In this document: one piece after another, positions 1 to 6,518 of the stretch
Numbering within the stretch: the stretch's first letter is position 1
Layout of the letters: each line of letters starts with the position of its first letter
Source of the DNA: an uncultured Ruminococcus sp.
Lineage (GTDB): Bacteria; Bacillota; Clostridia; Oscillospirales; Ruminococcaceae
Direction of reading: 5' to 3'
DNA length: 13,564 nucleotides
Assembly (NCBI GenBank): GCA_945876405.1
Contig: CAMCOJ010000023.1
Coordinates: forward strand, 1 to 13,564
Notes under the pieces: model-generated
Database searches by the model: none
Seen by the model: the letters and a program-made list of their open reading frames with translations, nothing else
What the model was told of the DNA's origin: nothing
Made by a program: the position numbers and the translations under genes

Positions 1-54
1 CCTACGACCAATCGGGTATGAACCGAGTACTCTAGCCAACTGAGCTATGCCGCC
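1..54 (-). tRNA. tRNA-Met (CAU anticodon), 3' part cut by window edge
   Basis: Read on the minus strand, the segment starts with the acceptor 5' strand GGCGGCA. It continues with a D arm (GCTC stem, loop containing TTGG, GAGT) and an anticodon arm with loop TTCATAC, giving anticodon CAU. The T arm and the acceptor 3' strand lie beyond position 1. The sequence resembles clostridial elongator tRNA-Met. A CAU tRNA could also be tRNA-Ile2 (lysidine-modified), and the missing half prevents a firm choice. The outermost anticodon-stem pair appears to be a C-U mismatch, with the four inner pairs intact. Confidence 0.9.
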
Positions 55-95
55 ATACTTGATGTCGTTTTGCGTTCCCCACAAGCGACTATTTT

Positions 96-124
96 ATTAT
101 ACACTGAAGTTCTTTAAATGTCAA
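96..124 (-). promoter_or_regulatory. Consensus sigma-A promoter of the tRNA gene
   Basis: On the minus strand TTGACA (119-124) is followed, after exactly 17 bp, by TATAAT (96-101), so both hexamers match the consensus. Transcription would start near 88-90, giving a leader of about 35 nt before the tRNA at 54. A/T tracts just upstream (about 126-157), including the palindrome AAAGTTTT-AA-AAAACTTT at 139-156, look like an UP element. This fits a strongly expressed stable RNA. Confidence 0.9.
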
Positions 125-228
125 CACTTTTTTGAAAAAAAGTTTTAAAAAACTTTGATTCGTGCAAATCTCATAAAAATATGCAACTGGTTATGAACTA
201 AGGTGAAGAAAATTCATAAAGCTAGTGA

Positions 229-255
229 GTGCAGGGCTTTGCAGTTGCCCTGCAC
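229..255 (-). terminator. Hairpin after the HEPN gene, possible terminator
   Basis: A perfect 9-bp inverted repeat (GTGCAGGGC at 229-237, GCCCTGCAC at 247-255) with a 9-nt loop begins 8 nt past the HEPN stop codon. No good U-run follows it directly in the leftward direction. It is therefore either a weak terminator or a 3'-end stabilising hairpin for the fabD-to-HEPN transcript. In the rightward direction a T7 run lies 12 nt further on, but no rightward gene ends here. Confidence 0.5.
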
Positions 256-263
256 ATTCGCGG

Positions 264-701
264 TTATTTTTTTCTTCTGTGATAGCTTACAAAATCAAAT
301 CTGATCTGTTCGGTGATAAATTCGAGCATTTCCGTCATTGAATTCATGAGATTGTCAATGGTGTCAGTGTCAATGTCGAGAGGAATGTCGGCAGGGTATC
401 TTGTTTCAATATAGAAACGGTTAAGTGATGAGCTCTGACCTATCCACTGACTGAAATGCTGGTCGCACAGTGCTGCCTGCTTACACAGCCATGTAAGATT
501 ATGTCCGTCATAAAGTTTATGCTTTTTAAAGAGCAGATACCCTTTAAGTGCTTTTTCAATACACTGCTGACAGTGAAATGCCGCTGAATTGTAACATCTT
601 GTGTCTTTGATAAGATTTTTTGCAGCCAGAAAATCAAGATTGGCGTGAAAGAGCCAGTCAAAGTATCTTCTGCTGTCATTGTCTCTATAACTTCTCCCCA
701 T
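264..701 (-). CDS. HEPN domain protein
   Basis: This 145-residue all-helical protein looks like the HEPN family (PF05168 type), small proteins usually paired with minimal nucleotidyltransferases. Visible family features are the FHCQQCIEKALKGYLLF helix at about residues 42-58, the following GHNL at about 66-69, and the YIETRYPAD signature at about 98-105. The start was set at 701: AGGAG lies 9 nt upstream (711-715), whereas the in-frame ATG at 752 has no convincing ribosome site and would overlap the upstream gene by 68 nt. With the chosen start the overlap is 17 nt, typical of translational coupling. I see no R-x4-6-H RNase motif in the last helices, so RNase toxin activity is not supported. 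The partner is the MNT-like protein just upstream. The role could be toxin-antitoxin-like or regulatory, and the substrate is unknown. Confidence 0.8.
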   Translation of the reverse strand: MGRSYRDNDSRRYFDWLFHANLDFLAAKNLIKDTRCYNSAAFHCQQCIEKALKGYLLFKKHKLYDGHNLTWLCKQAALCDQHFSQWIGQSSSLNRFYIETRYPADIPLDIDTDTIDNLMNSMTEMLEFITEQIRFDFVSYHRRKK

Positions 702-1002
702 AAATGTATGCTCCTGTATTGTGTATTTTCCATGCAAATGATCCCATATCATTTTTGAATTTTTCCCATTCAGACTTTTTGTAGATGACTATGTCATACG
801 GTATATCACAGTCAATCTGCATGTAGAGTCGACATTCAAGTTCAGGTCTGCTTTCTGTTTCGTCGCTTACTATTACAACCAGTTTGAAACTTACCAGTTC
901 TCCTTCGGTATTTACTTTGTTGCTTACAAGAATTATACCGAGAGGGCTGCACAGAGTTTTAATATCTTCGACAGTTTTTCTGATTATTTCATTATCACCC
1001 AT
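685..1002 (-). CDS. Degenerate minimal nucleotidyltransferase (MNT)-like protein, HEPN partner
   Basis: This is a 105-residue protein upstream of and overlapping the HEPN gene, the usual MNT-HEPN order. The C-terminal half fits MNT proteins: PYDIVIY (about 68-74) corresponds to the third acidic strand, and the tail with GSFAWKI and AYIYGE (about 87-102) is family-like. The N-terminal active-site region is altered. The expected G-S-x(n)-D-x-D signature reads VSN at about 26-28, and the D-x-D position appears to read FKL at about 39-41 in VSFKLVVIV. Only the third Asp (about D70) seems kept. Catalysis of nucleotidyl transfer is therefore unlikely, and a structural or inhibitory partner role is inferred. 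A ribosome site (AAAGG) precedes the ATG by about 10 nt. The gene sits 21 nt after the amidohydrolase and so may be on the fabD-aro transcript. The family call rests on pattern recognition without a profile search. Confidence 0.65.
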   Translation of the reverse strand: MGDNEIIRKTVEDIKTLCSPLGIILVSNKVNTEGELVSFKLVVIVSDETESRPELECRLYMQIDCDIPYDIVIYKKSEWEKFKNDMGSFAWKIHNTGAYIYGEKL

Positions 1003-1023
1003 ATCATGTATTCCTTTCTGTAT

Positions 1024-2187
1024 TTACATAGTATTTCTTACTGTTTCGCCGTTTATCATAACAAGTTCCGGTGCACTCATTATATCAAGGGGATCTGAGC
1101 TGTAAAGCTGAATATCAGCATCCTTGCCGGGTTCTATACTACCGGTGATACTGTCGATGCCTGATATCTCTGCTGCGTTTACGGTTACTGCCCGAAGAGC
1201 CTCGCTGTAATCAAGTCCTCCTTTTACTGCAAGGGCAGCGTTCAGGGGAAGATACTGTACCGGCACTACCGGATGGTCAGTGCATATGGCAACCTTTACG
1301 CCGTTTTTATGGAGAATACCGGCTGTTGATATGTTGTGATTTACAAGTTCCGGTTTTGAACGGTCTCCAATCACAGGACCAACAACAGCACTTACATTGT
1401 CCTCTGCAAGCAGATCGGCTATAAGGTGACCTTCCGTTGCATGAATAAGAACAGGCTCTATATTGTATTTTTTTGCTATCCTTACAGCTGTGAGGATGTC
1501 GTCTGCTCTGTGACAGTGAAAATGAGCCTTCTGCTCTTTTTTCAGAAGAGGAATGGTAGCTTCAAGTTTTGCGTCAAATTCGGGCATGTCATTGTTTTCG
1601 CTGTCTGTTTCATATGCGGTCATATCGTCATAGTATTTTCTCGATTTTGTAAGATGTTCACGTATAAGAGCTGCTGTAGCCATTCTGGTCACAGGGGTCT
1701 CATCCCTGTCGTTGTAGGCAGTTTTAGGATTTTCGCCGAGGGCAAATTTTATTCCTGCATCCCGGATAATCATCTTTTCTATACGGCGTCCTGTAGTTTT
1801 CAGGGCACATATCTGTCCGCCTATTGCATTTGCACTGCCCGGTGCACAGAGCACTGTTGTGACACCGCTCTGTCTTGCCTCTTCAAAACAGTAATCAAAA
1901 GGATTTATCCCGTCGGCAGCCATGATATGAGGCGTAACCGGGTCAGTTTCTTCGTTGCAGTCATCAGCTTCAAAACCAAGTCCGTTTCCAACTATACCGA
2001 GGTGAGTGTGGGCGTCGATGAAACCGGGGATAAGCATCATTTTACGGGCATCAATATCACCGTCCCCGGTTTCGGTAATTCCTTCTCCTACTTCGGTTAT
2101 TTTCCCGTTCTTAACGGATATCCAGCCGTTTTCTATAACTGTGTTATATTTGTCCATGGTATGAATCTGAGCATTGTATATCTTCAC
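1024..2187 (-). CDS. Amidohydrolase, imidazolonepropionase-like family
   Basis: This 387-residue metal-dependent hydrolase has the amidohydrolase-superfamily layout. A small N-terminal beta part (1-55) leads into the metal-binding DAHTHLG (H60, H62). Further likely metal ligands are the HFHCHRADD cluster (H222-H226), LIHATEGH (H249, H254) and the catalytic Asp in CTDHPV (D304). The protein ends with the composite-sheet segment GSIEPGKDADIQLY and a short tail. This matches the imidazolonepropionase-like group (COG1228), which includes imidazolonepropionases and prolidase-like enzymes. No histidine-degradation genes are nearby, so hutI is not claimed and the substrate is unknown. Translation starts at GTG (2185-2187) with AAGGTGA a few nt upstream, overlapping the aroK stop. 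The 9-nt gap to aroK suggests co-transcription. Confidence 0.85.
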   Translation of the reverse strand: MKIYNAQIHTMDKYNTVIENGWISVKNGKITEVGEGITETGDGDIDARKMMLIPGFIDAHTHLGIVGNGLGFEADDCNEETDPVTPHIMAADGINPFDYCFEEARQSGVTTVLCAPGSANAIGGQICALKTTGRRIEKMIIRDAGIKFALGENPKTAYNDRDETPVTRMATAALIREHLTKSRKYYDDMTAYETDSENNDMPEFDAKLEATIPLLKKEQKAHFHCHRADDILTAVRIAKKYNIEPVLIHATEGHLIADLLAEDNVSAVVGPVIGDRSKPELVNHNISTAGILHKNGVKVAICTDHPVVPVQYLPLNAALAVKGGLDYSEALRAVTVNAAEISGIDSITGSIEPGKDADIQLYSSDPLDIMSAPELVMINGETVRNTM

Positions 2188-2196
2188 AAAATCACC

Positions 2197-2700
2197 TTAT
2201 TTCCTGGGGGCTTTAATATTGCTTATTATATCCTCACATAAAAGTGAAGGGGATTTGTCAGCATCTACTGCAAGTGTTGAGTTTTTCATATATATGTCAT
2301 GTCTTGTACTGAAAATCTCATGGAGTTTTTCCTTTGTGTTGTTTACTACCAGAGGACGATGCGGATCATCTTTTATTCTTTCATAGCATTCCCCAAAAGG
2401 AATATCGAGAAAAATCACAGTTCCGTTTTCCCTTGCAATACGTGCACTGTTGTCATTGATAATGGTGCCGCCGCCACAGGCTACAACTGAATTTTCAGCA
2501 GACAGCTCCTTAACGGCCTGAGCTTCCTTTTCTCTGAAGTATGGTTCGCCTTTTTCGGAAAAAATATCAGGAATGGACATGCCTTCACTGTTTTCAATAT
2601 AATCATCGAGATCTGTGAATCTCATACCGAGTTTCTGTGCAAGAAGCTTTCCGACAGTTGATTTTCCGCAGCCCATGAATCCGCAAAGATATATTGTCAT
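2197..2700 (-). CDS. aroK: Shikimate kinase
   Basis: The 167-residue cytosolic enzyme phosphorylates shikimate with ATP, the fifth step of the shikimate pathway. The Walker A loop GFMGCGKST lies at residues 7-15. DLDDYIE (30-36) carries the shikimate-binding Asp. FRE (55-57) and CGGGT (75-79) are the other substrate-binding elements. HRPLV (114-118) is the lid, and R133 in STRHDIY is the family's C-terminal Arg. Length is normal. The ATG overlaps the aroE stop by 4 nt (ATGA), so translation is coupled and the pair supplies consecutive pathway steps. No fused domain or damage is seen. Confidence 0.96.
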   Translation of the reverse strand: MTIYLCGFMGCGKSTVGKLLAQKLGMRFTDLDDYIENSEGMSIPDIFSEKGEPYFREKEAQAVKELSAENSVVACGGGTIINDNSARIARENGTVIFLDIPFGECYERIKDDPHRPLVVNNTKEKLHEIFSTRHDIYMKNSTLAVDADKSPSLLCEDIISNIKAPRK

Positions 2701-3536
2701 TTGAAATCACCTGCTATTATTTCGTTTGTTTTTTCTATTATGTCCTGAACCTGCTCAGGGGTATATGATGAACCGTTCCAGATTTCGTGGGCTTTTACTG
2801 CCTGATAGACGAGCATTGCCGTTCCGTTTACTGCAGGTTTTCCGAAAGATTCTGCAATCTGAAGCAGCTTTGTCTTTACCGGGTTGTAAACTGCATCAAA
2901 AACTCCTCCGCATCTGCCGACTAATTCTACGGATACAGGGCAGGCATCGACCTTCGGGTACATACCTACAGGTGATGCGTTAATTATGAGATCAAAGGAA
3001 CCGGTTACTTTATCTATAGGTTTTACATGTGTTTTGCATTCAGGTTTAAGAAAGTGGATTTCGTCACAGAGATCAGCAGCTGCTGATGCTGCTTCAGGAA
3101 TGATACCGATGGTTATCTCAGCTCCGTGGAGAGCCGCTTCTATAGCCATCATTCTTCCTACACCGCCGCATCCTGCAAGGAAGACATTTCCTGAAAGGCA
3201 GAGTGATCTTGCCTTTACGGAAAGAAGAAATCCGTCGCAGTCTGTGTTGTATCCGACTGCTTTGCCCTCTGTGTTGTGGACACAGTTTACAGAGTTGTAT
3301 CTTTTAGCTGATTCATCGAGTACATCGATATGAGGAATAATATCCCTTTTATACGGTATAGTTATGTTATAGCCGTTAAGTTTTTTCAGGTCAGCCATTC
3401 TTCCGGTGAATTCCTCACCCGGAATGTCTGTGCAGTCGTATTCGGCTTCTATACCGCTGAGTTTAAAAAGTTCAGCATGAATGAACGGAGACATTGAGTG
3501 TCCGAGAGGATGTCCTATGAGAGTGTATTTTTCCAT
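2697..3536 (-). CDS. aroE: Shikimate dehydrogenase (NADP+)
   Basis: The 279-residue enzyme reduces 3-dehydroshikimate to shikimate with NADPH. The substrate domain has GHPLGHSMSP (8-17), the catalytic Lys in ITIPYK (K63), N84 in NSVN and the catalytic Asp in GYNTD (D99). The nucleotide domain has the Gly-rich loop GCGGVGR (122-128), NASPVGMYP (186-194) and the C-terminal NGTAMLVYQAV helix. ATG follows GAAAGGAT by 9 nt. It lies 18 nt after fabD and overlaps aroK, so fabD, aroE and aroK probably share one transcript. Linkage to fabD is not functionally obvious, since one pathway makes aromatics and the other fatty acids. Confidence 0.96.
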   Translation of the reverse strand: MEKYTLIGHPLGHSMSPFIHAELFKLSGIEAEYDCTDIPGEEFTGRMADLKKLNGYNITIPYKRDIIPHIDVLDESAKRYNSVNCVHNTEGKAVGYNTDCDGFLLSVKARSLCLSGNVFLAGCGGVGRMMAIEAALHGAEITIGIIPEAASAAADLCDEIHFLKPECKTHVKPIDKVTGSFDLIINASPVGMYPKVDACPVSVELVGRCGGVFDAVYNPVKTKLLQIAESFGKPAVNGTAMLVYQAVKAHEIWNGSSYTPEQVQDIIEKTNEIIAGDFK

Positions 3537-3554
3537 ATACGAGTTATCCTTTCA

Positions 3555-4463
3555 TTAAAATTCTGCTTTTTCAAGAGCTTCTGCACTGTCAATATTGAAT
3601 GCAGTGATATCGGTAAGAGTTTTCTTTACAAGTCCAGTAAGTGTTTTTCCAGGACCAAGTTCAATATATCTGTCAAATCCTGCTTCCTTTACTGCAGCAA
3701 GTTCATCTGTAAATCTTACAGGAGAAACAACGTGCTTTGCAAGAATTGAAGGCATATCAGAGAAATCTGTAAGTTCACTGCCTGTAAGGTTTGAGAAGAA
3801 CTTTACAGATGGTGCGTTAAACTTAATATCCTTTATTTTTTCATAGAATTCTTCACTTGCCGGTTTCATTATTTCTGAATGGAACGCAGACTCTGTGTTA
3901 AGCGGAGCTACTCTCGCCTTCATGGCAGAGAATTTTTCACATGCAGCCTCAACAGCGGCTGTTTCTCCGGCAATAACTGTCTGTGCAGGGCTGTTGTAGT
4001 TTACAGGTACAACATAACCATCCACAGATTCGCATACTTCGCGTACCTGATCTGCTGTAAGTTTGAGTATAGCAGCCATCTTTCCGTCAGCAGATGAGGC
4101 AACTCTGTCAAAAGCTTCAGCACGGGCCTTTATAATTCTGAAACCGTCTTCGAGGCTTACAATACCTGAAGCAGCAAGTGCTGCGTATTCACCAAGGGAA
4201 TGACCTGCAACGGCATCGAATACAAGCCCCTTTTCCTTTGCTGCTTCAAAGCACATAAGCTCCATAGCCATGATAGCCGGCTGTGCATACAGAGTTCTGG
4301 AGAGTTCTGTAAAGTTTTCGTCGAAGCAAACCTTTTCAAGGTCATATCCGAGAATCCCTGAGCCTGTTTTAAGTACTGCCTGTGCTGAACGGAAGCTTTC
4401 AAATATGTCCTTTCCCATACCTGAATACTGTGCGCCCTGTCCTGCAAATAAAATTATGTTCAT
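3555..4463 (-). CDS. fabD: Malonyl-CoA:ACP transacylase
   Basis: The 302-residue cytosolic enzyme moves malonyl from CoA to the ACP phosphopantetheine, supplying FabH and FabF. Visible are the N-terminal AGQGAQ oxyanion loop (7-12), the nucleophile elbow GHSLGEY with S89, the malonate-binding Arg in IKARAEAF (R114), and the catalytic His in SAFHSEIM (H195). Length is normal. AGGAAAGGAT lies about 7 nt before the ATG. It is first in the leftward gene run and faces away from the fab-acc operon, whereas in many clostridial clusters fabD lies inside the operon between fabK and fabG. It likely uses the leftward promoter near 4552-4582. Confidence 0.97.
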   Translation of the reverse strand: MNIILFAGQGAQYSGMGKDIFESFRSAQAVLKTGSGILGYDLEKVCFDENFTELSRTLYAQPAIMAMELMCFEAAKEKGLVFDAVAGHSLGEYAALAASGIVSLEDGFRIIKARAEAFDRVASSADGKMAAILKLTADQVREVCESVDGYVVPVNYNSPAQTVIAGETAAVEAACEKFSAMKARVAPLNTESAFHSEIMKPASEEFYEKIKDIKFNAPSVKFFSNLTGSELTDFSDMPSILAKHVVSPVRFTDELAAVKEAGFDRYIELGPGKTLTGLVKKTLTDITAFNIDSAEALEKAEF

Positions 4464-4509
4464 AAAAATTATCCTTTCCTGTTGTCAAAGTGCACTATTT
4501 TTGTTACTG

Positions 4510-4548
4510 AACCAATTTGATTTTTTACAAAATCTTTAAAATTTGGTT
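4510..4548. promoter_or_regulatory. AT-rich inverted repeat, candidate operator or leader hairpin
   Basis: AACCAATTT (4510-4518) is repeated inverted as AAATTTGGTT (4539-4548). A second nested pair, GATTTT (4519-4524) and AAAATC (4529-4534), surrounds a 4-nt centre, and the right arm carries about five extra bases. It lies just downstream of the proposed leftward -10 (4552-4557), so it would cover the fabD transcription start and early leader. It could be a repressor site (FabT boxes share the TTTGATT half-element, but the full FabT or FapR consensus is absent) or an RNA hairpin. Function is inferred from position and symmetry only. Confidence 0.45.
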
Positions 4549-4551
4549 GCC

Positions 4552-4582
4552 ATAATATTATTAGTCGGCTGTTTAGTTGCAA
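4552..4582 (-). promoter_or_regulatory. Candidate promoter of fabD-aroE-aroK
   Basis: On the minus strand TTGCAA (4577-4582, 4 of 6 consensus) precedes TAATAT (4555-4560, 16-bp spacing) and TATTAT (4552-4557, 19-bp spacing). Either could act as the -10. Spacing is not ideal for the better hexamer, so the call is tentative. The start would fall near 4543-4550, giving an approximately 80-nt leader to the fabD ATG. Confidence 0.35.
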
Positions 4583-4605
4583 ATGTTCAAAAAATAGTTT
4601 AAAAT
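4577..4605 (+). promoter_or_regulatory. Candidate promoter of the fabH-acpP operon
   Basis: TTGCAA (4577-4582) is followed after exactly 17 bp by TAAAAT (4600-4605, 5 of 6 consensus). The start would be near 4612, giving a leader of about 115 nt. A perfect TATAAT also occurs at 4673-4678, closer to the gene, but the bases 17 nt upstream of it (GAACTG) are a poor -35, so it is an alternative. Small inverted repeats TGATT/AATCA (4654-4668) and ATCAT/ATGAT (4677-4694) lie in the leader and may be incidental. Confidence 0.4.
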
Positions 4606-4726
4606 AGAAGTTGAGTATTCCCGCGTATCAAGGAAATATTTGTTACAGGGAACTGATTAAATAAATCACATCTATAATCATAACACAAAATGATAAATAA
4701 AACAATCTATACGGGAGGAAATTTTA

Positions 4727-5716
4727 TTGCAGGGTATAAAAATTTTAGGCATATCTTCATATGTTCCTGAAACAGTAATTACAAATGACGATTTTACGTC
4801 ATTTATAGAAACAAGTGACGAATGGATTACAACAAGAACAGGAATAAAAACAAGACACTGTGCTCTTGATATGCCAACATGGAAAATCGGCAGCCTTGCC
4901 GCAGAAAAAGCAATAGAAAAGTCCGGCATCTCAAAGAATGAGATAGATCTCATTATCTGTACGACTGTAACACCTGACACACTTATCCCGTCTACAGCCT
5001 GCTATATTCAGAGAGAGCTTGGTATGAACGGATGCATGGCATTTGATATAAACTGTGCGTGCTCAGGTTTTGTATATGCAATGGATATGGCTCAGAAATA
5101 TCTTGCTTCTGACTCGGTAAGAAATGTTCTGATAGTAAGTGCTGAGGAACTTTCAAAAGTAACCAACTATAACGACAGGGCTTCATGTGTTCTTTTTGGT
5201 GACGGGGCAGCGGCTGCTGTTATCGGATCTTCAGAAAGCAGCTTCAGCAGTTTTCTCGGGGCAGACGGAAGCGGTGCTGAATTTCTGAGAGCTGTAAGTG
5301 TTCATCCTGTTCCTAATCCTTTTTTTGAACTCAAGGGCGTTGCTCCCCGGACTGATCCGGCAGAAAAGGGTCAGCTTTTTCAGGACGGCAAGGAAGTTTA
5401 CAAGTTTGCAGTTTCAATGATGCCGCATGCGGTTGAGACGGTTCTTGAAAAGGCGGGACTTACTGTTGAGGACATTGACATGATTATTCCTCATCAGGCA
5501 AATATCCGGATTATCCAGACTGCAGCATCAAAACTTGGTGCAGATATGGATAAGTTTTATGTCAATATAGAAAAATACGGCAACACATCAAGTGCAAGCA
5601 TACCGATAGCTCTTACGGAAGCTGTTGAAACAGGTGCGGTAAAGAGAGGCGACAGACTGGTTCTTGTCGGTTTCGGAGCAGGACTCACATACGGTGCAGT
5701 CTGCATGGAATATTAA
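4727..5716 (+). CDS. fabH: 3-oxoacyl-ACP synthase III (KAS III)
   Basis: The 329-residue thiolase-fold enzyme condenses an acyl-CoA primer with malonyl-ACP to start fatty-acid chains. The catalytic triad is visible: C112 in NCACSGF, H256 in IPHQANIRI and N286 in YGNTSSASIP. The C-terminal GFGAGLTYGAV loop is also typical. Start is TTG at 4727, with GGGAGG 8-9 nt upstream. The resulting N-terminus (MQGIKILGISSYVPE) is that of the family, and no nearby ATG fits. It is first in the rightward operon, 24 nt before fabG. Primer preference (acetyl or branched) cannot be told from sequence alone. Confidence 0.97.
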   Translation: MQGIKILGISSYVPETVITNDDFTSFIETSDEWITTRTGIKTRHCALDMPTWKIGSLAAEKAIEKSGISKNEIDLIICTTVTPDTLIPSTACYIQRELGMNGCMAFDINCACSGFVYAMDMAQKYLASDSVRNVLIVSAEELSKVTNYNDRASCVLFGDGAAAAVIGSSESSFSSFLGADGSGAEFLRAVSVHPVPNPFFELKGVAPRTDPAEKGQLFQDGKEVYKFAVSMMPHAVETVLEKAGLTVEDIDMIIPHQANIRIIQTAASKLGADMDKFYVNIEKYGNTSSASIPIALTEAVETGAVKRGDRLVLVGFGAGLTYGAVCMEY

Positions 5717-5740
5717 TAATTTGAAACGGAGGATAAACAT

Positions 5741-6484
5741 ATGGCAAAAACAGCTATTATCACAGGAGCTGCTCAGGGTATCGGTGCAGCTATTGCAAGA
5801 AGACTTGCAAAGGACGGAATAAACATTGCAATTAACTGTATCAATCAGGATCAGGTTGACAGTCAGGGAAATCAGCTTGCCGAAGAACTCCGCGGATACG
5901 GCGTTGAAGCAGAATGCTATATCGCTGATGTATCAGATTATGAACAGTGCGGATCAATGGTAGATGCGGTAAAGGAACGTTTCGGAACAATTGACTGTCT
6001 TGTAAATAACGCAGGTATCACACGTGACGGACTTCTTGTAAGAATGTCTGAAGAGGCATATGACAGTGTAATAGCAGTAAACCAGAAGAGTGTTTACAAT
6101 ATGATGAAGCATGTCAGTGCTGTTATGATCAAGCAGAGAAGCGGAAAGGTAGTAAGCCTTTCATCAGTTGCAGGTGTTCACGGAAATCCGGGTCAGTTCA
6201 ACTACTCAGCTTCAAAGGCTGCCATCATCGGTATGACCATGTCAGCTGCCAAGGAACTTGGTTCAAGAGGAATCAACGTAAATGCAGTAGCACCTGGATT
6301 TATTGAAACTCCTATGACAGATAAGCTTACGGAAGAACAGAAGAAGGGCATTCTCAGTGCTGTTGCTATGAGGAGATACGGCAAGGCTGAAGAAGTTGCA
6401 AATGTAGTTGCATTCCTCCTTTCAGATGATGCTTCATATGTGACAGGACAGGTAATTGAAATTTCCGGCGGACTTTCGATGTGA
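5741..6484 (+). CDS. fabG: 3-oxoacyl-ACP reductase
   Basis: The 247-residue short-chain dehydrogenase reduces 3-oxoacyl-ACP with NADPH in each elongation cycle. It shows the cofactor loop GAAQGIG (9-15), NNAG (89-92), the active-site residues N114, S142, Y155 and K159 (YSASK), and the PGFIETPM loop (185-192). Typical family length. A GGAGG site lies before the ATG, and spacing to fabH (24 nt) and fabF (34 nt) supports one operon. The SDR family is broad, but the context makes FabG the clear call. Confidence 0.96.
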   Translation: MAKTAIITGAAQGIGAAIARRLAKDGINIAINCINQDQVDSQGNQLAEELRGYGVEAECYIADVSDYEQCGSMVDAVKERFGTIDCLVNNAGITRDGLLVRMSEEAYDSVIAVNQKSVYNMMKHVSAVMIKQRSGKVVSLSSVAGVHGNPGQFNYSASKAAIIGMTMSAAKELGSRGINVNAVAPGFIETPMTDKLTEEQKKGILSAVAMRRYGKAEEVANVVAFLLSDDASYVTGQVIEISGGLSM

Positions 6485-6518
6485 TTTTGAGTAAATTGAT
6501 TATAAGGAGATGTAGTTT

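Noticed and set aside
139..156. AAAGTTTT/AAAACTTT palindrome as a terminator for the leftward genes
   Set aside because: It is all A/T with a 2-nt centre, so it would be a very weak RNA hairpin. Its place just upstream of a consensus -35 fits an UP element better.
702..752. Upstream ATG at 752 for the HEPN gene
   Set aside because: It lacks a convincing ribosome site and adds 17 unconserved-looking residues inside the MNT gene; the ATG at 701 has AGGAG at 9 nt.
1024..2187. Imidazolonepropionase (hutI)
   Set aside because: The family resemblance is clear but there are no histidine-degradation neighbours, and the broader family has many substrates.
1426..2241. 271-codon open frame on the plus strand
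   Set aside because: It is fully antisense to the amidohydrolase, has Cys/Phe/Tyr-rich composition with no recognisable domain and no ribosome site I could see. It is a shadow of the real gene.
4673..4678. Perfect TATAAT as the main fabH promoter
   Set aside because: No acceptable -35 lies 16-18 bp upstream, so it was kept only as an alternative to 4577-4605.
4464..4726. FapR or FabT box
   Set aside because: Only a TTTGATT half-element is seen; neither full consensus is present, so no named regulator is claimed.
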